Shown one piece after another: positions 1 through 7,646 of a stretch of 12,926 nt of DNA. The stretch covers positions 31,981 to 44,906 of the forward strand of contig PBKF01000029.1 of the NCBI GenBank assembly GCA_002722105.1, read 5' to 3'. The notes under the pieces were generated by a model that worked only from the letters and a program-made list of their open reading frames with translations, searched no databases and had not been told where the DNA came from. Every line of letters begins with the position of its first letter. The stretch's first letter is position 1. Source of the stretch: Fidelibacterota bacterium (GTDB lineage Bacteria > Marinisomatota > Marinisomatia > Marinisomatales > UBA1611). The translations under genes and the position numbers were made by a program.

Positions 1-240
1 AAATTAATTAATTTTGATAATATACATTATATAATGAAGGTATGTTATTGTAATATTTAATCTCAATTTTAAAAAAAAATACAAACATATTTACAATTAT
101 AAAAAAAAAAAAATTAAACAATAAATTTTTTTTTATTAGTTTAAAATTACTTTTTTTAATCGTTTATAATACAATGTTGTAATATGAAACATCCCTTGTA
201 AAATATATATAATTTAGAATAAATTTAGTTAATTACTTTT
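1..240. other. Very A/T-rich non-coding stretch
   Basis: No convincing gene is visible on either strand. Hand counting gives about 29 G or C bases in 240. It contains a run of 13 A (101-113) facing a run of 9 T (126-134), which could pair as a weak A:U stem or simply form bent A-tract DNA. The 9-base word TTGTAATAT occurs at 48-56 and again at 177-185. This is probably the intergenic or promoter region ahead of the pilus-type operon. The upstream neighbour is outside the window. Confidence 0.7.
141..170 (+). promoter_or_regulatory. Possible sigma-70-type promoter for the operon
   Basis: A perfect TATAAT lies at 165-170. TTAAAA at 141-146, 18 nt upstream, is a weak -35 match (4 of 6 to TTGACA). 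If used, transcription would begin near 177 and leave a leader of about 190 nt, which would include the G+C-richer structured segment at 241-350. The small inverted repeat TACAA-TG-TTGTA (170-181) abuts the -10 box and could be an operator. In DNA this A/T-rich such matches arise easily by chance. Confidence 0.25.
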
Positions 241-359
241 TCCGAGGTAATAAATGATGTGGAGTCAAAAAATATATCTGGCTATAAAGCCCAATCTATA
301 CTTCGTTTACGGGGTGGTCACCCTTGCGCCCTATCCAACTAACTCATTCTATGTTTTTT
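241..359 (+). promoter_or_regulatory. Candidate structured 5' leader RNA (unclassified)
   Basis: This segment stands out by composition: about 46 G or C in 241-350, against about 12% G+C in the 240 bases before it. It has no plausible ORF and ends just before the start codon at 367. Visible structure includes a hairpin GGCT-ATAA-AGCC (280-291), a hairpin GGGGT-GGTC-ACCCT (311-324, one G:U pair), and possible long-range pairing of AATGA/GAGT near 253-265 with ACTCATT near 332-338. A T6 run follows at 354-359, without a stem directly before it, so it is not a standard terminator. It matches no riboswitch I can recall, including c-di-GMP-I. A cis-acting leader is the best guess; a separate small RNA is possible. 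Confidence 0.4.
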
Positions 360-365
360 AGGTGA
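360..365 (+). promoter_or_regulatory. Ribosome binding site with very short spacing
   Basis: AGGTGA lies one base before the ATG at 367, so the GGTG core is only 2 nt from the start, much tighter than the usual 5-9 nt. The start is still well supported. An in-frame stop lies upstream at 340-342, no other ATG, GTG or TTG occurs in frame between them, and the winged-helix domain begins about 10 residues after this ATG. Initiation may be inefficient or may depend on leader folding. Confidence 0.45.
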
Positions 366-366
366 T

Positions 367-3300
367 ATGCAAAAAGAACTAATTCACATCACCGATCCAA
401 AAATTATTAAAATTTTAAAAAAAACTTTTACTAAAAGAATTTTGGATTCATTTGAAAAAGAACCCAAGACTGCAGGACAAATAGCTAACTCAATATCATT
501 TCCAAAAGAAAAGATATACTATCATATTAAAAATTTGGTCAAACTAGATATTCTTTTTATTGCTTCAACCGAGATGGTAAAAGGAATTGAACAAAAGTTA
601 TACCTTCCAACTTATAAACAATTTGTCATAAAAAATGAAAAACAAAAACCTAAAGAAAACCAAATAAAAAAAACATTTCAGATTAACAATTCAAGTAAAG
701 ATCTTGACAATGAGAAAGTAAATATTCCAACACCAATTTCTGCAAAAAGAAAAATCAATGAAAGAAGAAGGATTTCAGAACGAAGAATTTCAAAAAGAAG
801 ACTTCCAGTCGAAAGACGAAAAAAATCTAAAAAAAGATTTATTGGAGTTGAAAAAAGAATTCTTTTAGATCGTAGACTTAATAAAGAGCAAAGAGGACTA
901 AATACTCGCCGTGAATTAGTAGACCGTAGATTTGAATCTAATCCTCAACCCTTAGGTAAAGAATATCCTATTGTTAGTAAAAGAAAAAATGTTAAGTCAT
1001 TTAAACATAAAAATATTCTTCTAAGATTAAATGGTATTAGGAAAGCCATGACATTTGTTCACACAGGTAACCGCGTAACCTTTTTATTATGTGATTTGAA
1101 AACTAATGGTTTCCAGATTGAAAGAATGAATAATTATTCTCTTCCAATGAAACTAAAGGAAAGCACCATTTATTCTTTAACTGATCTTATAATTAACATT
1201 ACCACTCAATTCATTGATTCCAAAGAAAGGAAGAAGGTTTATCTAGCCGTACATTCAGACCTTTACCAATTCGAAATGACCTACCTATCTGCTAAGGGGA
1301 AAAATGAACGTCTTTTTGAAAAAGATCTATATAATACACTTTACAATTCATATGGAATCAATAACGACCATAGCCTTGTTGATTATGTTCAAAACTCTGG
1401 CAAAGAAAAAAATGCGGTTGTCTGCCTATCCAATAAACGAGCCCAAATTAATAAAGATTACCACCAATTAAAAAGTGCAGGGATACAACCGCGCTATTAC
1501 ACATCAATGCCACAGATACTTCGGAATATATACACATATTATAATCTTGACCAACAGAATGATTTTTCACTCCTTATATATATAGATAGGGATAAAACAC
1601 ATATTGTCTTTATGGATCAAGATAGGTTATTTGAATCAAAAGAAACAAATAAAGGGTTGAATTATTTTCTCAATGCGCTTGTCGAATTAAATTCCCTAGA
1701 TATAGATGAATTAGAAGCAGAAAGTAACGCACTTCATTATTTAGCATTTTATGGAATCAGGACTGAAACGCAAGATGCAAAAATATTGGACGGCATACCC
1801 CATGAAAAAGCCAAATCAATACTAGCTCATCTCATAAATGATTTTATTGAAGATATTAAAGATTCAATCAATTATTTTGAGAATATCTTATTACATGATG
1901 GCTATATCGAACAAGTTATTAAAACGATTTACATATGTGGAGTTGGTAGCCATGTTAAAGGTCTGCAAGAAACAATTGAAGAAGATCTTAAAGCAGAAGT
2001 CAATAATCTATCGAACTACAATACTACCTTTTTAGAAAAACAAAATCAATTTAAAGATTCAGGCCTGGGAAGATTAAAAACAACCAAACTATCAAAAAGA
2101 AAAGAGAATACTGAAAACCAACTGGAATTAGTAAAAAAAAGAATTAATGATCATGAAAAAGCCATTGAATCTGCACGCAGTCCAGAAAGTGCAAAATACA
2201 GGCTAACAAGAATCGAATTGGAAAAAGATTTAAAACTGAGATCAATAGAGTCAGCAAAGAAAAAACTCATTAAGTCATCAAAAGAATTTAAAAACCTAAA
2301 AGAAGAATACAAGAAGACACAAGAGATTTTAAAAGCAGATCTTGATTCTGTTCATACTATGATTGAAGATAAAAGTTCGATTCTAATTGATAAATATGAG
2401 GACCATGATAGAATTGGGAAAAAAATATCCGAACTAGAATATGAGTCGGATCAATCCACACCTAAGAATGAAGACAGATTGAATCTAAAAGAACAATATG
2501 GTTCAAGGGTCAAAATCGCAGCAAAAAATCGAATAAGATTAGGTGATGAAAAAGAAAACCTAGATCAAGAGATTGATGAATATGAGACTACCATCATTGA
2601 GCTTGAAGAAACCCTTTATTTAATGAACCAAAAGCTAGAGAACGGTCAAGATGAAATATCAATTTTTGAATATCTAAAGGATTCGATTCAATCTACAGCA
2701 AATGCATTTAAACGGTCTTTTTTAGAACGTTTGCGAAAGACTGAAGCCCTTTCAAAAGATGATTTGAATGCTCTTCAACAATCAGGATATTTATTAATAC
2801 AGAACACTAAAAGAATGGATGAAATAAGAGAATCATTCTCAGGAATGATATCAGGAGAAAGCCACATAAACCCTGATTTGGTGATTGCCGATGATATTGG
2901 TCTAGAAATAAGGAAAAAATTATTAAAGATTTTAAATCTGGTAATTCTAGTGCCTGACAATCTTATTCATTTGAAAAATTTAACAGAATCAATAATAAAG
3001 ATTAATGAATCACAAAAAGAACTTTTAGAAAATGAAAAACTGACAAAAAATAAAATCAAACTAGCAAAAAACTCCGAAAGATTAAACGAACGAGACCTTA
3101 TTGCTATAAGGAAAGAAATTGATATTAGTGAAAAAGACTTATCAAAGAAAGGAAAGGATAGGCAAGAACAGCTTGAGCTATTGATTTACATACGTGAAAC
3201 AATGGATATGATTAATGAAATAGAGCATCATACCGTTTTGGTAAAAGAGCTTACACCTCAAAAGAAAAAGTATGAAAAAGAAGTTAAGGAAATTTCCAAT

Positions 3301-6300
3301 CGAATTATTCGTTTAAATAGTTTAGCAGAATCGTCTGACAAAGCTTGGGAAGTTCTTGATGTTGAGCAAAAAGAGTTAGCAAGATCTTTTAATCAAGAAA
3401 AAGAATCTATTAATAATAAGAACAATAAGTTGTTAGAGGCTGAGAGCTCTATAAAACGGGAAATAGATGATCTAATCAATAAAAAAGAAATAATAGATAA
3501 AAGAGAAGTCGACTCTTCTGTTTATATCAAGCAATTGGAAACACAAGTCTTATCTAAGAAAAAAGAGATTGAAGACTTGGAAATAGAAAAACGCCCCTTA
3601 CAGAAAAAGTTTTTCGATGAAAAAAAATCCTTAGTAAAAAAGTTTAACAAGCAAATTGCATTACTTGATAATGAAAATAAATTGAAAATTAATGAATCGA
3701 AAAAAACAGAAACTCTCACAATAAATAAATTTTTTAAGAAAGAGCGATTGAATCTTGAAAAAAAACATACAGAATTGCAGAGGTCTTTAGAAAAAACTAA
3801 AAAAGATAAAGAAAAAGCAAAAACTGTAAAAGATAATGCCCAAAAATCCTTGAAAGTGATAAAAAAGAAGAATATTCCCAAAATAAATGAATTAAGAAAA
3901 AAAATTAAATCATGGGAAAAAGACCTCTCTCAAGGCAGAAGATTCCAAGAAAGATTAGATATTCTTGAAAGAAAAAAAAGAGATTGGGATGAAAGGCTTG
4001 ATTATGAAACAAAAAGAAACGATGAAAAAATAAATGAATTAAATGATTCTGTAAAAAGAAAAAAATCTGCTGCTTATAGGTTATTCCTAAAAGATGGACT
4101 AAGACGATTAAAAAATGATGGTGATGCAGAGCAATTAGCAATTAACATGGTAGAAGATAGCCTCGCGTTAGATTTTGTAGAAATCAAAAAAATTGAAGAA
4201 GAAAAGAATTTATACCTGAAGCAATATGACGCATTTATGAAAGGGTATCGAAAAACTCATAAGTCCATTATGGAAAAACTAAGACCATATGGTGGTCGAA
4301 AGCAGACTATCATATCAAGGATGAATAATGCCAAGAAAAAAATCCGTCAATTAGAATTATCCATAAAAAATGTTGTAAATAAATTAGATCAAAAAAATGA
4401 ATTATTAATAAAAACCCAGAAAAAATTAATAGAAGCCAATAAAAAACTGAAATCAGAATCAAAAATAATACAATCAGATCTAAATAATATTCCTTTGAAA
4501 ATGGAAAATGCAAAATCTGATGTAAAAAGAAAACTAAAGGAAAAACTGACAAAATTATCTAAAGAAAGAGATGAATTAGAAGCTAGAAGAATCGAGAAGC
4601 TAAGATCATTAGAAATGACATTCAACAATCAATCAATAGTGATGTCAGTTAAGAAAGCTGAGGATAAAATGATTTTCTTTTTCAGTGAAATTGAAAAGTC
4701 TAAAAAAAAGATAAATGTGAATGACAAAGAAAGAAAAGAAATATTAAAAACCATATCAATGCTTGAAAGCGATATTGGAAATATTTTTAGAAAATTTGAA
4801 AGCAATCAAGATTTAATCAGTAAAAAAGAAAAACAATTTGAAAATGAGCTCTCCATATTAAAGGACAAAATTGATTCCAATCGTAGTGAATTTTCCATCT
4901 TGAGTCAACAGATCCAAATCCTAGATAAACAAGAGGATGAATTGAAAACCAAATGTGAAAGTATTCTAGAAAACTATGATTTGTCTAAAGACAAAATAAA
5001 AAACCTTGAGAAAAAAATAAGTTTTCCAAAAAGTAAATCAAATAAGACTATCAAAACAAATAGTCGAAAGAATAGAAAAGAACAATTACAGTATTTAACC
5101 CAAATGGAAAGAGACACACAGATTAACATAGAAAGGTCAGAGAATTTCATTAAGGATTTAAATATATTGATTGACAAAATGCGAAACGAAGAGTCTGAAA
5201 AAGTGAGTTCAATTAATTTATTATCCAATGATATAGAATATTTTAATACTGACTTATCTAGGATTGATACTTTAGTAGAAAATAATAAACAACATATTTT
5301 GAAATTATCTACAGATCACAGACAAAATCTCAATACAATTTCAAATATAAAAGACCTATATCCATCTAGTAAGACAATGTTAAATCAAAGAATCACTAAT
5401 CTCTATACCTTGCTTGAATTAAAAACGAATGATAGAGATCTCCTTCTGAAGCAGCTCCAAAAAACAAAAGAAGATTTAAAAAACAAGAGGGTGGAAGCTG
5501 CTATGTTAGATCAGGAATTATCTAAAATAAATGAAAAAATGAAAAACGCACTAGAATCCTCCTTTTATGAAGATGAAAAAGATAGTGAATGGAAATGGGA
5601 AATTTCAGATAACAAGTTAAGTAGTTATATGGATCTGGCGCAGCTGAAAACTCAATCAAAGGGTATTTCTAATTCCATTCTAGAAACTGAAGAAGAAATT
5701 GCAAAATTAAAAAATAAAGAAGCATCAATCAATAATGTAATAACTGAAACCGAGAAAATAAATCATAAAAAAATAAAAAAAATGGAAGAACAATGCACAA
5801 AGCTTGAGCTTCAGGTTACCAAAGAAAAAAATCAGATAACTGCCTTGGAACAAGAAGTTAAACAAATTAGTGGCATTGCTTTTAATTACGGTGATCGTAT
5901 CCAAGCACTTGAAGAGGAATTAGATAACTTTAGAGAAAAACAAACTACATATGAACTTATGCTCCAAGATTACGATAGATCTTTAGAATCAGTAAAAATT
6001 AAATCTAAGGAGATGATGGAAAGTAGAGGGGGTATAAAGGGTAATTCAATTGATATTGATTATTTAGCCAATCTTGGATTGCTTATGGATCTTGATCTAC
6101 ATTTGAACATTCTTCCAAAATCCCACAAAAAAGAATTCAAATACTTTAGGCCTAATCAGATTCTTCAAAATGGAATTCTAGTTTTATTTATGGTCTTTTC
6201 CACTGGAGCATTTTTGCATAGGTCTAAGGCACAGTCTTTAGAATCAATCCTTCCAATAAAAAAGTCAGAGCTTAATCTCTTAAATATGCGTCAAGAAATG

Positions 6301-6678
6301 AAAGGCATTGTAGAAGAAAAAAATAGTATCGCAGATAAATTTGGATTATTAATAGATGATGATATAGCTACATCTGAAGATATGTTATCTTTGCTAAAGT
6401 ATTTAAGTAACATCCTACCTCAGAACTTTAAAGTTACAGATCTGACGCTCAAAAAAAATCAAGCAGATATCATTAATCAATCAATTGCATTTGACCCTTC
6501 GGGTATATCTATGGTCTTAAAAGGATTTTATGAAAAAGATATGAGTAAATCGTCTGGTTTTATGAAAAAGTTAGAAAAGAAATTAAAAAATAGTAAATAT
6601 TTTAAAAATATAGAGATCAGTAAGGCAATAAAGATGTCAAAAAATAAAACAGGGTATACAATAAGGATTAATAGGTAG
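367..6678 (+). CDS. Giant wHTH / PilM-like / coiled-coil / PilN (GspL-like) fusion protein
   Basis: A single 2103-residue frame. Residues 10-87 form an ArsR-type winged helix (recognition-helix region IYYHIKNLVKLDIL, then a wing). Residues 126-190 are strongly basic, with about ten [E/D/K]RR hexads. Residues 215-555 follow the PilM/GspL actin-like fold, with the usual motif order but degenerate nucleotide loops (IDRD instead of a D-x-G type loop; CGVGS near 524). Residues 575-1885 are Lys/Glu/Asn-rich coiled coil with breaks at 767-880, about 1237-1310 and 1731-1759. LNILP (1913-1917) resembles the PilM-binding INLLP motif of PilN. One membrane helix lies at 1932-1950. The remainder resembles the PilN/GspL periplasmic domain (LSNILPQNFKVTDLTL).

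By family, this would be the inner-membrane alignment subunit of a type IV pilus or type II secretion machine. DNA binding is inferred from the fold only. It is the first gene of a compact operon. No frameshift is seen, and the base composition matches the next genes. Domain order is well supported; function of the head and coil is unknown. Confidence 0.85.
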   Translation: MQKELIHITDPKIIKILKKTFTKRILDSFEKEPKTAGQIANSISFPKEKIYYHIKNLVKLDILFIASTEMVKGIEQKLYLPTYKQFVIKNEKQKPKENQIKKTFQINNSSKDLDNEKVNIPTPISAKRKINERRRISERRISKRRLPVERRKKSKKRFIGVEKRILLDRRLNKEQRGLNTRRELVDRRFESNPQPLGKEYPIVSKRKNVKSFKHKNILLRLNGIRKAMTFVHTGNRVTFLLCDLKTNGFQIERMNNYSLPMKLKESTIYSLTDLIINITTQFIDSKERKKVYLAVHSDLYQFEMTYLSAKGKNERLFEKDLYNTLYNSYGINNDHSLVDYVQNSGKEKNAVVCLSNKRAQINKDYHQLKSAGIQPRYYTSMPQILRNIYTYYNLDQQNDFSLLIYIDRDKTHIVFMDQDRLFESKETNKGLNYFLNALVELNSLDIDELEAESNALHYLAFYGIRTETQDAKILDGIPHEKAKSILAHLINDFIEDIKDSINYFENILLHDGYIEQVIKTIYICGVGSHVKGLQETIEEDLKAEVNNLSNYNTTFLEKQNQFKDSGLGRLKTTKLSKRKENTENQLELVKKRINDHEKAIESARSPESAKYRLTRIELEKDLKLRSIESAKKKLIKSSKEFKNLKEEYKKTQEILKADLDSVHTMIEDKSSILIDKYEDHDRIGKKISELEYESDQSTPKNEDRLNLKEQYGSRVKIAAKNRIRLGDEKENLDQEIDEYETTIIELEETLYLMNQKLENGQDEISIFEYLKDSIQSTANAFKRSFLERLRKTEALSKDDLNALQQSGYLLIQNTKRMDEIRESFSGMISGESHINPDLVIADDIGLEIRKKLLKILNLVILVPDNLIHLKNLTESIIKINESQKELLENEKLTKNKIKLAKNSERLNERDLIAIRKEIDISEKDLSKKGKDRQEQLELLIYIRETMDMINEIEHHTVLVKELTPQKKKYEKEVKEISNRIIRLNSLAESSDKAWEVLDVEQKELARSFNQEKESINNKNNKLLEAESSIKREIDDLINKKEIIDKREVDSSVYIKQLETQVLSKKKEIEDLEIEKRPLQKKFFDEKKSLVKKFNKQIALLDNENKLKINESKKTETLTINKFFKKERLNLEKKHTELQRSLEKTKKDKEKAKTVKDNAQKSLKVIKKKNIPKINELRKKIKSWEKDLSQGRRFQERLDILERKKRDWDERLDYETKRNDEKINELNDSVKRKKSAAYRLFLKDGLRRLKNDGDAEQLAINMVEDSLALDFVEIKKIEEEKNLYLKQYDAFMKGYRKTHKSIMEKLRPYGGRKQTIISRMNNAKKKIRQLELSIKNVVNKLDQKNELLIKTQKKLIEANKKLKSESKIIQSDLNNIPLKMENAKSDVKRKLKEKLTKLSKERDELEARRIEKLRSLEMTFNNQSIVMSVKKAEDKMIFFFSEIEKSKKKINVNDKERKEILKTISMLESDIGNIFRKFESNQDLISKKEKQFENELSILKDKIDSNRSEFSILSQQIQILDKQEDELKTKCESILENYDLSKDKIKNLEKKISFPKSKSNKTIKTNSRKNRKEQLQYLTQMERDTQINIERSENFIKDLNILIDKMRNEESEKVSSINLLSNDIEYFNTDLSRIDTLVENNKQHILKLSTDHRQNLNTISNIKDLYPSSKTMLNQRITNLYTLLELKTNDRDLLLKQLQKTKEDLKNKRVEAAMLDQELSKINEKMKNALESSFYEDEKDSEWKWEISDNKLSSYMDLAQLKTQSKGISNSILETEEEIAKLKNKEASINNVITETEKINHKKIKKMEEQCTKLELQVTKEKNQITALEQEVKQISGIAFNYGDRIQALEEELDNFREKQTTYELMLQDYDRSLESVKIKSKEMMESRGGIKGNSIDIDYLANLGLLMDLDLHLNILPKSHKKEFKYFRPNQILQNGILVLFMVFSTGAFLHRSKAQSLESILPIKKSELNLLNMRQEMKGIVEEKNSIADKFGLLIDDDIATSEDMLSLLKYLSNILPQNFKVTDLTLKKNQADIINQSIAFDPSGISMVLKGFYEKDMSKSSGFMKKLEKKLKNSKYFKNIEISKAIKMSKNKTGYTIRINR
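760..930 (+). repeat. Arginine hexad repeats encoded in the fusion protein
   Basis: Residues 132-188 of the fusion contain ERR, ERR, KRR, ERR, KKR, EKR, DRR, EQR, TRR and DRR, beginning at 132, 138, 143, 149, 155, 162, 168, 174, 180 and 186. The spacing is almost always 6. The repeats are not conserved as DNA, so the period is maintained in the protein. The region links the winged helix to the PilM-like domain. It is highly basic and could contact DNA, RNA or acidic lipids, but its role is unknown. Confidence 0.75.
6673..6678 (+). promoter_or_regulatory. Ribosome binding site overlapping the upstream stop codon
   Basis: AGGTAG supplies the Shine-Dalgarno bases for the ATG at 6685, with 9 nt between AGG and the ATG, and its TAG is the stop codon of the giant fusion gene. 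This arrangement suggests translational coupling of the PilO-like gene to the fusion. Confidence 0.5.
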
Positions 6679-6684
6679 ATAAAA

Positions 6685-7236
6685 ATGAATCAAAAAATAA
6701 AACATTATGGTCTACTTTCATCAATAGGATTATTGATTATCCTATATTTTCTTGATTATTCATTTGTCAAAGAAAGCATAATCAATCATAAAAGATTTAT
6801 TACTGATATCAATAATCAACTGTTGCTTGGGTCTGAGGTAATTGAGGAGATGAATCAAACTAGAAAATTGTTCTCAGATAACTTGGATAGGCTATTATCC
6901 TATAAAATTTCTAATAGCGGACTTCAACTTGAAATTAAACAGCTTGGTGCTTTAGCAAAAAAAAATGGCATCAACATCAGTAATATGAAAATTGATGATG
7001 ATACATTTCCCAACATCAATCATAATGTAAGAAATGACATTATAAAACTTGAACGCCAAATAGTGAGTTTTGAATTATCAGGGACTTTTCTAAACATAGG
7101 AAGATTTATTGAATCTATCAAAGAAAGTGAGTCAAATCTCCAGATGCAATATTGCTCTTTTAATCTAGACAGTCTTGACCCAAGAGGAGTGATTGCGCAA
7201 ATGGAATATTCAACATATGGTGGGTCAGATTCATGA
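6685..7236 (+). CDS. PilO/GspM-like inner-membrane alignment protein
   Basis: 183 residues, slightly shorter than typical PilO (about 200). It has a short cytoplasmic start, one membrane helix (about 9-24), a helical or coiled segment (about 28-75) and an alpha/beta region (about 78-178). The last part (GTFLNIGRFIESIKES to MEYSTYG) follows the pattern of PilO ferredoxin-like domains, whose last strand often ends near a TY. In the family, PilO pairs with the PilN periplasmic domain and links the cytoplasmic PilM-type ring to PilP and the secretin. The preceding gene ends in a PilN-like domain, which is the expected partner. It starts 6 nt after that gene and overlaps the next by 4 nt (ATGA). 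Identification rests on topology, gene order and the C-terminal pattern; overall sequence similarity is weak. GspM is the equivalent in type II systems and cannot be excluded. Confidence 0.7.
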   Translation: MNQKIKHYGLLSSIGLLIILYFLDYSFVKESIINHKRFITDINNQLLLGSEVIEEMNQTRKLFSDNLDRLLSYKISNSGLQLEIKQLGALAKKNGINISNMKIDDDTFPNINHNVRNDIIKLERQIVSFELSGTFLNIGRFIESIKESESNLQMQYCSFNLDSLDPRGVIAQMEYSTYGGSDS

Positions 7237-7646
7237 GTAGAGAAAATATGATAATAATGTCTATTTCTTTTGTAGTAATTATTACTCTTATGGATGGATT
7301 ATCAGTTTTATTTCCTAAGGGAAAAGAACTAGATAATTTAATTGACATAGAGAACAAACTTGAAACAAAAAAAGAAAGATTTAGAGTTCACAATAAATCC
7401 GAATCTATTAAATCTTTATCTATCAAATGGGGAAATGACATTTTCTATGATAGAAGTAATGTTTACGATGGCTGGTTCAAATTAACAGGCATCACAAAAT
7501 TTAATAATGAATACAAAGCCATTGTTAATGGCGAGATTGTTCATAAAGCAAGCAAGGTAAAAGGTTTTGCAGTCGCAAGCATTACTAAAGACCAAGTGAT
7601 ATTGAATCGTAATCAATATCGTGTAACTCTAACACTGGAAAAATAA
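7233..7646 (+). CDS. PilP/GspC-like periplasmic linker with HR-type domain
   Basis: 137 residues. A membrane helix near the N-terminus (about 6-24) should anchor the protein with the rest in the periplasm. After a polar linker comes W66-x-x-D69-x-F71, resembling the WxxDPF signature ahead of PilP/GspC domains. A small beta domain follows (about 80-136): LTGITKF, then AIVNGEIVHKASKVKGF, then ITKDQVILNRN. This matches the homology-region (HR) pattern in which GspC or PilP contacts the secretin N-terminal domain. True PilP is a lipoprotein. No lipobox cysteine is present here, so the topology is GspC-like while the neighbours look PilQ-like. The start overlaps the PilO-like stop as ATGA, implying translational coupling, and the stop directly abuts the secretin ATG. 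Confidence 0.65.
   Translation: MSRENMIIMSISFVVIITLMDGLSVLFPKGKELDNLIDIENKLETKKERFRVHNKSESIKSLSIKWGNDIFYDRSNVYDGWFKLTGITKFNNEYKAIVNGEIVHKASKVKGFAVASITKDQVILNRNQYRVTLTLEK

Noticed and set aside
98..137. A-tract/T-tract inverted repeat as an intrinsic terminator
   Set aside because: The stem would be A:U only and unstable. It is better explained as A/T-rich intergenic DNA.
241..350. Possible tRNA on the minus strand (AGTTGGATAG resembles a tRNA D-loop)
   Set aside because: The flanking bases do not form a D-stem, there is no T-loop TTCGA motif, and the GGGT/ACCC hairpin cannot serve as an anticodon arm.
2920..2967. Hydrophobic stretch of residues 852-867 as a second membrane helix in the giant protein
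   Set aside because: It is short, contains Lys, Asn, Pro and Asp, and lies in the middle of soluble coiled coil. A buried core of a helical module fits better.
3522..5228. Several minus-strand frames of 78-119 codons within the giant gene
   Set aside because: They are Phe/Leu/Ser-rich mirror images of Lys/Glu/Asn codons, with no domain and no separate ribosome binding site.
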